Positions 35,250 to 42,959 are shown, counted from the first letter of the stretch. The stretch: DNA of 64,000 bases from Paenibacillus segetis (GCF_014639155.1 NZ_BMFT01000001.1:3211045-3275044); one strand, 5' to 3'. The notes: generated from the sequence alone by a model not told the origin. Translations and numbers: made by a program.

Positions 35250-35435
35250 TCATGCGGACGACTTTCTCTTTTCGACAATGGTATTCACCTCCTTTCCAGC
35301 TCTTTCATCCAGTACACATTGCGGACGACTGCAAAATTGCTTTGTTCCCTCCCAGCGTCCCCAAATGCAGCCCTTACATAATTCTGGCTGTATCGATTCG
35401 GGGGTTGATGAACGAAGCTTATTCTTTTTCCTCAA
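35250..35435 (-). CDS. small Cys-rich protein, first gene of tail operon
   Basis: Protein of 61 residues reading LRKKNKLRSSTPESIQ then ELCKGCIWGRWEGTKQFCSR, PQCVLDERAGKEVNTIVEK. The arrangement C-x2-C-x10-C-x4-C looks like a zinc-binding knuckle. TTG 35435 is preferred because GGGGG lies 7 nt before it; ATG 35486 would have its start inside the terminator-like hairpin 35454-35482. The frame is open throughout. Such short Cys4 proteins occur in phage loci of related bacteria, as I recall, without known role. Confidence 0.6.
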   Translation of the reverse strand: MRKKNKLRSSTPESIQPELCKGCIWGRWEGTKQFCSRPQCVLDERAGKEVNTIVEKRKSSA

Positions 35436-35453
35436 ATGAATTCCCCCAACAAA

Positions 35454-35482
35454 AAAAGTCGCCGAGAGAATCAGCGACTTTT
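35454..35482 (-). terminator. terminator-like hairpin in the tail operon leader
   Basis: On the minus strand AAAAGTCGC-N11-GCGACTTTTTTTG forms a 9-bp stem with a T run, placed between the phased TGTCCG repeats and the first tail gene. It either ends a short upstream RNA or serves as an attenuator of the tail operon. Confidence 0.65.
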
Positions 35483-35585
35483 GCATTTTAAATTTGTGAG
35501 TTCTGACTTTAATGCTATATGATCCACCTGATCCGCTTCACCCGATTCCCACAATACAAATTTAACATGGGTAAAGTCTAATGAA

Positions 35586-35624
35586 CGGACAAGCAACGGA
35601 CATGTACCGGACATCAAACGGACA
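35586..35624 (-). promoter_or_regulatory. four TGTCCG repeats phased at 11 bp
   Basis: On the plus strand CGGACA begins at 35586, 35597, 35608 and 35619, an exact 11-bp period, three of the four within AACGGACA. On the operon strand this reads TGTCCG(T/G)T. No good sigma-A -35 is seen downstream. This is the expected shape of an activator site placed on one face of the helix; the ArpU-type protein at 36471-36962 is the natural candidate. Confidence 0.65.
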
Positions 35625-35736
35625 CCGTTTATTTTTCAAAATAAACTCCAAACTCTGTTTTGTGTGGTAAATACTAGAATTTCTATTTATAATAAAATAT
35701 AAATAGGAACACTCTCCCAAAGAAAGAAGTGAATCT

Positions 35737-36417
35737 ATGAAAAAGATAGGCTATTTAATCACAGGGCTAGCTTTAGGATTAACCATATCTATAGCAAGTC
35801 CGGTATTTGCACAGGGTGTAAAAACCATTACCGCTAAACTCAACAACACTGTCAATGTGCTTGTGAACGGGGAGAAAGTATACTTAAATGCCAAGCCCCT
35901 AATATACAACAATCTTAATTATCTTCCTGTAGCGGAAATAAGTCAGGCGTTGGGTCTGGATGTTAGTTATGATAAAAAGACTGATGAAATTAGGATTGTT
36001 AATCCAAATGCAAATAATTTTCCAATAGCTGCAGAACCCGTTACTTATAATAAAGAATTAAAGCTTGGTGAATCTGTTGAATTTGGTAATATAAAATTTA
36101 CTATTAATAGATTAATTAGCGAACCAAGAGAGTATATCAACGATTTAAATTATGGACTGGATTATGAAATTGAATCTTTAAACGGTAGTTCTGATGGGGT
36201 TGTTATTGAAGCCCAGTTAAATCTTCAAAGTGGAAGAAGCTATTACTTAAACTTTGAAAATATTGATAAGATCATTCAAGGTTCAACGATCAGGAGTACT
36301 ACATTATATAAAGGAATTTCAGTTGATGAGAACGAAATACCCATTAGTATCAAAGTTAAATTAACTTCGTACACGAAAACAATGGATATACTCGGATACG
36401 CAACGTGGACTCTTTGA
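35737..36417 (+). CDS. secreted copper-amine-oxidase N-terminal-like (stalk) domain protein
   Basis: Exported protein of 226 residues. The signal peptide (KKIGYLITGLALGLTISIA, cleavage after FAQG) is followed by a copper amine oxidase N-terminal-like domain: VNVLVNGEKVYLNAKPLIYN, NYLPVAEISQALGLDVSYDK, KTDEIRIVNPN. The last 120 residues are a beta-rich domain of unknown type. Such stalk domains occur in many surface proteins of spore-forming Firmicutes. It points opposite to the tail operon and splits its control region, so it may be an unrelated insertion. Confidence 0.85.
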   Translation: MKKIGYLITGLALGLTISIASPVFAQGVKTITAKLNNTVNVLVNGEKVYLNAKPLIYNNLNYLPVAEISQALGLDVSYDKKTDEIRIVNPNANNFPIAAEPVTYNKELKLGESVEFGNIKFTINRLISEPREYINDLNYGLDYEIESLNGSSDGVVIEAQLNLQSGRSYYLNFENIDKIIQGSTIRSTTLYKGISVDENEIPISIKVKLTSYTKTMDILGYATWTL

Positions 36418-36430
36418 GCCCACGTTTTTT
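36402..36430 (+). terminator. terminator overlapping the stalk-protein stop codon
   Basis: AACGTGG and CCACGTT form a 7-bp stem around ACTCTTTGAGC, followed by seven T residues. The stop codon lies in the loop. Confidence 0.8.
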
Positions 36431-36457
36431 TATACCACAGGATACTCCACCCCAACA

Positions 36458-36480
36458 AAAAAGCCGGCTATCAGCCGACT
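36458..36480 (-). terminator. terminator of the ArpU-like gene
   Basis: On the minus strand GTCGGCT-gat-AGCCGGC is followed by TTTTTT. It overlaps the 3' end of the ArpU-like gene and isolates it from the tail operon. Confidence 0.8.
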
Positions 36481-36962
36481 TCATACTTCTCTCTCGTTAT
36501 TTCCTCATCACCTTCAACAACTTCAAGTTTCATGAACGCCGCCAATACCTGAATCGCGCTCGCCTTAATCCGGCGATATGTGCGGTCGCTGATGCCCATT
36601 TCTCCGCAGCTGATGAAGTCGTATTCGCCTTCATTGTCTAAGTAGCTTCTTTCGATGACTTCCCTTTGAGGGCTTGATAGATTTCCCATGGCCTTGTCCA
36701 ACAATGCTGACTTTTCGCGTAATTCCGCTTCCTTGTCTACGTTCCTAATGGCGATAGTCTCGGTTGGTTTACTAATAGCATTCGTAGGTCCGTGAAACTT
36801 CGGTTCGTAGCTTGCGGTGATTACTGCCTCCTGACGGATAAATCCAATTTGTCTGTACTGCCGAACTTCTTCTAGGCGTTCCTCAACGGCAGCTCGTGTA
36901 GCCGCAGTGTCTATTGGTACTGTATTAAAAACGATGTGTATAGGATGTTTACATTTTCTCAT
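36471..36962 (-). CDS. ArpU-family late-gene regulator (sigma-like)
   Basis: Probable activator of the tail operon, 163 residues. The N-terminal half is helical (AATRAAVEERLEEVRQYRQI). The C-terminal half has a sigma-70 region 4-like helix-turn-helix: LDKAMGNLSSPQREVIERSY, FISCGEMGISDRTYRRIKAS, AIQVLAAFMKLEVVE. This is the ArpU/Xpf type of phage regulator. GGAGGG lies 6 nt before ATG 36962 (3 nt before ATG 36965). An operator of the Xre type lies 38 nt upstream, so it is presumably held off by the repressor until induction. Confidence 0.85.
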   Translation of the reverse strand: MRKCKHPIHIVFNTVPIDTAATRAAVEERLEEVRQYRQIGFIRQEAVITASYEPKFHGPTNAISKPTETIAIRNVDKEAELREKSALLDKAMGNLSSPQREVIERSYLDNEGEYDFISCGEMGISDRTYRRIKASAIQVLAAFMKLEVVEGDEEITREKYEVG

Positions 36963-36999
36963 CATAATCCCTCCGCTCGATATCATGCTTAACATCAAT

Positions 37000-37016
37000 G
37001 TTACCAATTTGGTAAC
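37000..37016. promoter_or_regulatory. Xre-type operator O1 before the ArpU-like gene
   Basis: GTTACCAATTTGGTAAC is a perfect 17-bp palindrome. It matches the three palindromes in front of the repressor gene and lies 38 nt before the ArpU-like start codon. Confidence 0.8.
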
Positions 37017-37276
37017 TTCTAGCGTAAATTTTTTTCTGATTTCAGCAACTTCCTTTATACTCTTAAATTACATTCTCTACAGTGACTCATTCTCAAAATT
37101 AGCGTTAGATCAACATTTTTTAGTGTGGCATCAAATAATCACAATCTTACGAAAGTAGCTTGTTCTACAGTTTCATCTGAGATATCCCTTCGATAATCAC
37201 CAATTTCCGCTCTGATATTCTTCCTCTCGACGATCTATCGTCATATAGCGAAATGGTAACTTATCCCGATTATATT

Positions 37277-37348
37277 TTACCAATTTGGTAATGTCAACCT
37301 ATTTAATTACCATTTCGGTAATACAAATATATTTACCAATATGGTAAT
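37277..37348. promoter_or_regulatory. three Xre-type operators before the repressor gene
   Basis: TTACCAATTTGGTAA (37277-37291), ATTACCATTTCGGTAAT (37306-37322) and TTTACCAATATGGTAAT (37332-37348) share TTACCA-N3-(T/C)GGTAA. The last abuts TATGAT at 37351-37356, a likely -10 of the repressor promoter, pointing to autoregulation. A half-site AAATGGTAAC lies at 37241-37250. The remaining gap 37017-37276 shows no convincing gene. Confidence 0.8.
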
Positions 37349-37389
37349 ACTATGATATATTGATATAAATGATGAATGAGGGAGCGGCT

Positions 37390-37755
37390 ATGGAAACTTT
37401 GGGCGATCGTATCAAATATGTTAGGGAAAAAAAGAATATGACCCAAAAGGATCTAGCTACCAAAGCGGATTTAACCATCGTACAGTTGTCCAGGTACGAA
37501 ACGAATGATAGAAAACCAGATCCGGAATCGTTAAGACGAATTGTCGATGCGCTAGATACCAACGGGGATTATCTGCTTGGCCGCACGCAAGACACCTCAC
37601 CTTCAGATGAGAAAGGGACAAGCATGTCTTTTTATGGTGGTCCAGAATCTTATACAGCCGATGAGATTGCGATGATGGAAGCAGCGCTGAAGGCTTATCG
37701 GGAGCAGAAGAAGAAGTTATTGGAACAAGATACCACAAAGAAATTCAAATCATAA
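37390..37755 (+). CDS. Xre-type HTH repressor of the tail locus
   Basis: Repressor of 121 residues from ATG 37390, which has GGGAG 5 nt upstream. Residues 4-65 form a Cro/C1-type helix-turn-helix (LGDRIKYVREKKNMTQKDLA, TKADLTIVQLSRYETNDRKP, VDALDTNGDYLLGRTQD). The C-terminal half is a charged helix ending in lysines; no LexA-like Ser/Lys protease domain is present, so release should depend on another protein. The ImmA/IrrE protease downstream is the obvious candidate. Operators match on both sides of the control region. Confidence 0.9.
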   Translation: METLGDRIKYVREKKNMTQKDLATKADLTIVQLSRYETNDRKPDPESLRRIVDALDTNGDYLLGRTQDTSPSDEKGTSMSFYGGPESYTADEIAMMEAALKAYREQKKKLLEQDTTKKFKS

Positions 37756-37878
37756 GAAGGACATCCCCTTACGGATGTCGAAATACTTATAGTCTAAATG
37801 AACAATTCGGCCCTTTTTTCGAGGGTCATTATTTTCCAACAAAAAACGAACATACATTCTCATAAGAAGGTGATTGTT

Positions 37879-38490
37879 ATGTTATTCTCTTACTATAAAG
37901 AAAGCCATTTGGAACAATGGATCAATACCAAGTTTTTAAGCCACGGAATTATGAATACTACCGATCATGACATTGAACGGATCGCAGAAGCTTTTAATGT
38001 GGAGCTCGTTTACGATATATGCCCTTCTTTTTCCGACAATGAAGACGGGGTAATATTCCTTAATAAGCATGCCGATGATGTGACTGCACGGGTTATTTTT
38101 TTTCATGAGTTATGCCATGTGCTTAGACACGCGGGAGATCAGCGAAATATGTCCTCTCTCTTCAAGGAAGCTCAGGAGCTTGAGGCGGATCAGTTTGTTC
38201 TATATGCTGCGATGCCTTTTTATTTGGTTGCAAAATTGCATGTTCCTGATCAACGTAATGAAGCTATTCCTTACCTCGCCGATCAATTTCATGTCCCGCT
38301 TCATCTCGCGGAGCAAAGACTGGATCAAATACAACGCCGCGTACTTCATGGCACGCTGATCGCGGCAGCACATGAGGCTAATAAGACCCAACAACGACAA
38401 CAGCAACAACAAGAAACGAAATGGTCTAATGAAACGGAGCGTATTTTGACGCAATTATCGCATCAGTTGTCAGGAAAGGAGGCGCTCTAA
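37879..38490 (+). CDS. ImmA/IrrE-family metallopeptidase (XkdA-like)
   Basis: Zn-peptidase of 203 residues, the type that cuts Xre repressors after DNA damage. The motif HELCH (residues 76-80) with preceding ARVIFF, and downstream EAQELEADQF supplying the third ligand Glu, is intact. The tail is glutamine-rich (TQQRQQQQQETKWS). ATG 37879 follows GAAGGTGATT; a longer frame to 37798 lacks such a site. In PBSX a like protein, XkdA, stands beside Xre. A degenerate LexA-like box, CGAACATACATTCT, lies 18 nt upstream. Confidence 0.88.
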   Translation: MLFSYYKESHLEQWINTKFLSHGIMNTTDHDIERIAEAFNVELVYDICPSFSDNEDGVIFLNKHADDVTARVIFFHELCHVLRHAGDQRNMSSLFKEAQELEADQFVLYAAMPFYLVAKLHVPDQRNEAIPYLADQFHVPLHLAEQRLDQIQRRVLHGTLIAAAHEANKTQQRQQQQQETKWSNETERILTQLSHQLSGKEAL

Positions 38491-38496
38491 CTAATT

Positions 38497-38835
38497 ATGC
38501 GAATCGCAGCATATTCTGACTTCTATGGCGAAGCGAAGCGACCGCTTCAGTTAATCATTCAAGTTCGCCCAGGTGAATTGGATTGGACCCGTACACTATA
38601 CCTTCCATTATCCAGCCCATTTGAGCCCTTTGAAGTGGAGGAGTTTGGTGATGTCGTTGGAGTCTCGGTACTTATGGAGGACCTGATTAGGCAACCGGGA
38701 TCTGAACCCGTTATCGGCATTCACCTTCCTAGTATTGCGCAGCGTCACGGTACCGAGATCTATCATTTCGTAGTCCAGATGGACGATATCGAAGAGGTAT
38801 TGAAATTTGAGCGGGGATATTTTCATCAAAAATAA
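38497..38835 (+). CDS. unknown protein coupled to the ImmA-like gene
   Basis: Cytosolic protein of 112 residues, probably all-beta, rich in aromatic and acidic residues (AAYSDFYGEAKRPLQLIIQV, WTRTLYLPLSSPFEPFEVEE, YHFVVQMDDIEEVLKFERGY). No known family comes to mind. It starts 6 nt after the ImmA-like stop; AAGGAGG lies 16 nt before its ATG, inside the upstream gene. Its place suggests a partner, inhibitor or sensor of the protease. Confidence 0.65.
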   Translation: MRIAAYSDFYGEAKRPLQLIIQVRPGELDWTRTLYLPLSSPFEPFEVEEFGDVVGVSVLMEDLIRQPGSEPVIGIHLPSIAQRHGTEIYHFVVQMDDIEEVLKFERGYFHQK

Positions 38836-38838
38836 ATA

Positions 38839-38867
38839 CAAGCACCCATTCTCATAATAGGTGCTTG
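38839..38867. terminator. bidirectional terminator between convergent genes
   Basis: CAAGCACC and GGTGCTTG form an 8-bp stem. T-rich sequence follows on the minus strand (TATTTATTTTT) and A-rich on the plus strand. It lies between the phage control genes and the GHL6-like gene. Confidence 0.7.
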
Positions 38868-38879
38868 CAAAAAACTCTA

Positions 38880-40859
38880 TCATTTCGTTTGAATGACGAC
38901 CATCTGATGACCATGAATCTCAGGAACCTTATAAGTAACCACACCATCTATTTGCGTATATGGCAGCTGTTCAAGCTGAGGAGCCAGATAGACTTGGCTA
39001 ACTTCCTCCTCCAATTGAAGCTGAACATCTACTCCGAATAGAGGAATGATATCTTCAATAATTTCAACAGCATCACCACGTCTAACAGGAGCAGCATACA
39101 GAAGATGGTTCACATAACGATCTTTCGCAGTTTGGTGTTGCAAAGTCACGATCCCTTGAGCTGGTAGATTCGTAGTCATGGTAGAGCGATTGCCAAGAAG
39201 TCTACCCATAGCGTATAGAACCATTTCCTTTAAGATTAAGCTGCCTTTTACAGCGTAATCATGAAATACTTGCCAAGCGATATAGATGCCCGCGCTGCCT
39301 TCGGTCATACCCGGACCGCCATACTCTTTGGCGCTCGGCGCATGCTGATGGGAGCAGAAGGTGAAAAGGTCACGGTTAAAATATGGATTTTCTCGTCTTC
39401 CAAGCTCGGTCCCACCTGGTAACAGCTTTACCTTTTGTCCGTCCGAATACATCACGAACGCCGCTTCTAGAAGGCTTTTAAGCTTAAACCCTGGTCTGAA
39501 GTAGTCTGGCTTATATTCGTTCGCTCCTACCCACTCTGCCCCGCAATCAAATAAGAAAGCGTCCCCGGTAGTGTTTAGCCCCGCTTTACCTGTACATAAC
39601 AACTTACCGCCATGAGTCACGAAGTCCTGAAGCTTCAACTGCAGCTCATCACCAATAACCGTATAGTCGGGTAATATTATGACTTTGTATGCATTGAAGT
39701 CAGCTTCTGCGTCGATCACATCAAATAACACATGACCTTCAAGAAGTATGCGAGCTGCACCTACATCTGATTGTAGCGTGACATCTTTCTGCTCATTCGG
39801 CAATTTGGCCATCATAGCTTCCAAAGACAACAGAGCAACATCCGCTACATTCGTAACATCCGAACACCATTCTTCCTTTGCTTCTACCTCACGGTATGCT
39901 GCGCCAATGAGCTCATAGGTTGCTTCATCCATCAAACCGTCGGGATGCAGTTGATCCCCTATCGAGCAACTTGCTCCATTCGCAATACTAAGCGCTGCCT
40001 CGTATCGAAGAGCATTCGGATGCTTATAGCCTCCAAATTCACCCCAAGTGGTATGGAACTTCCCTGTCATCCCCAAGAACTCCATTCCTAGTGTCTGGGC
40101 ATAACGTGCTGACAACGGAAAGTGATCATAACCCCAACCGCCAGTCGGTAAAGACTCCAGCTCCAGATGTGTATTCATCTGAGCCAAATCCCGCCGACCC
40201 TGAGGGATATGCCCACCATTATGGAATATCGGCAATCCCGGGCGAATGCCATGAATGAGCTCTTTCACCTTCAGGCAATAATTCATATAGACCTGCTCGC
40301 CAAGATCAATAATATGCTGCTCATCACGCGGGTCCTTACCATTAAGGCGAAGCTCAGCTAAGCAAGTATGGCAATAACATTTGCGTGCACCGACAATATC
40401 GAGGAATATGCCGTCTACATCATAACCTCTGACGACTTCTTCAATCTGCTGAAGTAAGATATCAAGGTAGGGTGTATTCATGCAAAATACGTGATAACCA
40501 GGCTGCAGAAAGCCTTTTACCCAATTGGTCTGATCATCCTTGTCTCGAACAAGCCATTCTGGATGTTTAATTGCCAGCTTCTCATCAAGTCCGGCGGATA
40601 GATAGACGGGGGTCTTTACGTTAATCTCATGTGCAGCCTCAATCATGGCACCTAACAGGTCGAACGTTAAACCGGGATGCTGCTCATTAGCAACGGAAGG
40701 ATGATATGCCCATCCATGGTGGCACTTAGAGAATACGGTGATCGAGTCCACCGCACCCAGCTTGAGCATGCGCTGAAAATTTTCCTTAGAGAACTGCTTA
40801 CCGATGTTCGGAATGGCTTCTGATGTATGAAAATCGAGATGTACTTGTCTGAATCGCAT
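38880..40859 (-). CDS. putative glycoside hydrolase, GHL6 domain plus GH42-like trimerisation domain
   Basis: Cytosolic protein of 659 residues. The N-terminal half is a TIM-barrel-like GHL6 domain (FRQVHLDFHTSEAIPNIGKQ, VFSKCHHGWAYHPSV, VRGYDVDGIFLDIVGARKCY with a probable acidic catalytic residue, and YCHTCLAELR with a Cys pair). Residues about 355-560 resemble the GH42 middle domain (VIILPDYTVIGDELQLKLQD, GGKLLCTGKAGL). Exact activity is unknown; fucosidase- or galactosidase-like action is possible. It begins an area of sugar genes transcribed leftward, after an isomerase-like gene. Confidence 0.75.
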   Translation of the reverse strand: MRFRQVHLDFHTSEAIPNIGKQFSKENFQRMLKLGAVDSITVFSKCHHGWAYHPSVANEQHPGLTFDLLGAMIEAAHEINVKTPVYLSAGLDEKLAIKHPEWLVRDKDDQTNWVKGFLQPGYHVFCMNTPYLDILLQQIEEVVRGYDVDGIFLDIVGARKCYCHTCLAELRLNGKDPRDEQHIIDLGEQVYMNYCLKVKELIHGIRPGLPIFHNGGHIPQGRRDLAQMNTHLELESLPTGGWGYDHFPLSARYAQTLGMEFLGMTGKFHTTWGEFGGYKHPNALRYEAALSIANGASCSIGDQLHPDGLMDEATYELIGAAYREVEAKEEWCSDVTNVADVALLSLEAMMAKLPNEQKDVTLQSDVGAARILLEGHVLFDVIDAEADFNAYKVIILPDYTVIGDELQLKLQDFVTHGGKLLCTGKAGLNTTGDAFLFDCGAEWVGANEYKPDYFRPGFKLKSLLEAAFVMYSDGQKVKLLPGGTELGRRENPYFNRDLFTFCSHQHAPSAKEYGGPGMTEGSAGIYIAWQVFHDYAVKGSLILKEMVLYAMGRLLGNRSTMTTNLPAQGIVTLQHQTAKDRYVNHLLYAAPVRRGDAVEIIEDIIPLFGVDVQLQLEEEVSQVYLAPQLEQLPYTQIDGVVTYKVPEIHGHQMVVIQTK

Positions 40860-40943
40860 GTTATTCGCTCCTCTTTGACTTCTTCTCTTCTATCAGCGAG
40901 CTTCAAGCATTTTAATGCAATCCCATTGTAGTCGTAGTCTTCG

Positions 40944-41828
40944 TTAAACAGGATTAGGAATAAAATGACCACCACGACAGTGTTTTAAATAATTCAGTGC
41001 ATGTACTTGGCCTGTCATTTCCAACTCATCCCTATACACGGGGTCATGCCAGCCCTCAATATCAATGGTGCCTTTATAATCCGCCTGTCGCAAAATAGTA
41101 ATAATATCGCTCCAGTTACTGTCCCCAAATCCAGGTGTGCGGTGCCATACATACGGTTTAGGTCCATGGATACCTTGCTCTTTGATGACATCCCAGGCAA
41201 TCGTCGCATCCTTGCCATGTACATGAAAGACTTTATCTACCCATTTACGAAGCTGCGGAATCGGATCAATCAAGCTTACCATCTGGTGGCATGGTTCCCA
41301 TTCCAGTCCGATATTGTCGCTTGGAAGAGCGTCAAACATCATCTCCCAAGCGGACGGATTGTGAGCGATATTCCAATCGCCAGTCTGCCAGTTACCACCC
41401 ATACTACAATTTTCAAAAGCAATTCGAACACCGCGATCTTCTGCTCGTCTCGCCAGCTCTCCGAATACTTCTTTGTACCTTTGAATCGACTCGTCAATTG
41501 GACGGTCCGTCAAGCGTCCGGTAAAACCAGTGACCAGGTCTGTTCCAAACAGATGCGCATGATCAATAAGTCGTTCCCAGCTTGCCAAAGTATCCGCGCT
41601 ATCTCCAGCTCCAGTAAGGGTATTACCGTATACACCGATGGACGAAATAACGGCATCATGCTTTGCGGCGAGTTCTGTTATCGCTTTGCTCGCCTCTTTG
41701 AGATCCATACCTTCCGTTGATCTACCAAAGGTTAAGCTAAATGATTCAAACCCATAGGGTGCAATTTGGGGAATGACTCTTACAGCGTCTTTACCACCTA
41801 CAAGGGTACCAATTCTTAACTGTTCCAT
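40944..41828 (-). CDS. sugar phosphate isomerase/epimerase (AP endonuclease 2 fold)
   Basis: TIM-barrel enzyme of 294 residues. Metal- and substrate-binding landmarks are RIAFENCSMGG, NIGLEWEPCHQMVSLIDP, KVFHVHGKDATI and GTIDIEGWHDPVY, which hold the conserved Glu, Asp/Glu, His and final Glu of the family. These enzymes isomerise or epimerise sugars or sugar acids, often with Gfo/Idh/MocA oxidoreductases as here. Substrate is not evident. It lies between an oxidoreductase gene and the GHL6-like hydrolase in one run of leftward genes. Confidence 0.88.
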   Translation of the reverse strand: MEQLRIGTLVGGKDAVRVIPQIAPYGFESFSLTFGRSTEGMDLKEASKAITELAAKHDAVISSIGVYGNTLTGAGDSADTLASWERLIDHAHLFGTDLVTGFTGRLTDRPIDESIQRYKEVFGELARRAEDRGVRIAFENCSMGGNWQTGDWNIAHNPSAWEMMFDALPSDNIGLEWEPCHQMVSLIDPIPQLRKWVDKVFHVHGKDATIAWDVIKEQGIHGPKPYVWHRTPGFGDSNWSDIITILRQADYKGTIDIEGWHDPVYRDELEMTGQVHALNYLKHCRGGHFIPNPV

Positions 41829-41876
41829 CTGCTCATCACTCCATATCTGCTCATCATAAACCCTGAATAATATCTA

Positions 41877-42959
41877 TTAATCCAAATACACAGCCTTACC
41901 TGTTTGAGCAGATTCATAAATAGCCTCTAGGATTTGAGATACCACATATGCTTGCTCAGGAGTTACAACCGGGTCCTTATCCTGTTCGATCGCATCAATC
42001 CACAATCTTAACTCGATATCAGGGCCACTTTCTGCTTTACCTTCATAGAAGGCTACGCCGCCTGCACCGAGATCAATTTTATTCTCATAAAGACGACTAA
42101 ATTTCTCGCCATTTATTCGAAGACCGTCTTTCATATCGGCGCCTGCTTCCGTTCCGCTCAAACTGCACTTAGCTTCGTGCACATCAAGCGTGTTGAGGGC
42201 CCAGCTCGATTCCAACATGATCGTAGCACCATTTTCCATAACAATCATCCCAAAAGCTGAATCCTCAACAGTAAATTTCTGCGGATCCCATGGTCCCCAA
42301 GCGTTCGCAGCATCTTCTTTCTGCGAGAGCTCATGATATTTGGTGCCCAAAACAACCTTTGGTTTGTAGTTATCCATCATCCAAAGGGTTAGATCCAGCG
42401 CATGAGTACCGATATCGATGAGTGGTCCTCCACCTTGTTTCTCTTCGTCAAGGAATACGCCCCAGGTTGGTACAGCTCTTCTTCTGATGGCATGAGCTTT
42501 TGCAAAATAAATATGACCCAATTCTCCAGCTTCGCAAACCTTCTTCATAAATAAGCTGTCTTGTCTGAACCGATTGTCATACCCAATCGTTAATTTCTTA
42601 CCTGTACGTTTGGCTGCTTCGACCATTCTCTTAGCCTCTGCTGCTGTCTTTGCCATCGGCTTCTCGCACATGACATGCTTGCCTGATTCGAGTGCGGCGA
42701 TGGAAATCTCAGCATGTGCATCATTGGGGGTAAGAACATGAATAATATCAAGCGAGCTATCTTTCAATAGTTCTTTATAATCCGTATAGACAGTAGCCTC
42801 ATCATTTCCGAACTTCGCTGCAGCTGCTTCAGCCCGTTCTTGAACAATGTCACAAAAAGCCACGACCTCTACTCTCTCTTGCTTACTCAAACTAGGCAGA
42901 TGTTTCCCATTCGCAATTCCACCACAGCCAATAACTCCTACACGATACACTTTACTCAT
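41877..42959 (-). CDS. Gfo/Idh/MocA-family oxidoreductase
   Basis: NAD(P)-dependent sugar oxidoreductase of 360 residues. The Rossmann start YRVGVIGCGGIANGKHLPSL, the HVLTPNDAHAEISIAALES strand and the catalytic EKP of HVMCEKPMAKTAAEAKRM are intact. The C-terminal alpha/beta domain has GGGPLIDIGTHALDLTLWMM with the usual Asp/His. It likely oxidises or epimerises a sugar derived from the oligosaccharides handled by this cluster. It precedes the isomerase gene by 48 nt. Confidence 0.92.
   Translation of the reverse strand: MSKVYRVGVIGCGGIANGKHLPSLSKQERVEVVAFCDIVQERAEAAAAKFGNDEATVYTDYKELLKDSSLDIIHVLTPNDAHAEISIAALESGKHVMCEKPMAKTAAEAKRMVEAAKRTGKKLTIGYDNRFRQDSLFMKKVCEAGELGHIYFAKAHAIRRRAVPTWGVFLDEEKQGGGPLIDIGTHALDLTLWMMDNYKPKVVLGTKYHELSQKEDAANAWGPWDPQKFTVEDSAFGMIVMENGATIMLESSWALNTLDVHEAKCSLSGTEAGADMKDGLRINGEKFSRLYENKIDLGAGGVAFYEGKAESGPDIELRLWIDAIEQDKDPVVTPEQAYVVSQILEAIYESAQTGKAVYLD

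Noticed and set aside
37017..37276. Possible Cro-like or small peptide gene between ArpU-like and Xre genes (minus strand, about 25-30 codons reading IRAEIGDYRRDISDETVEQA)
   Set aside because: No start codon with ribosome-binding site and a very short frame; left as possible remnant only.
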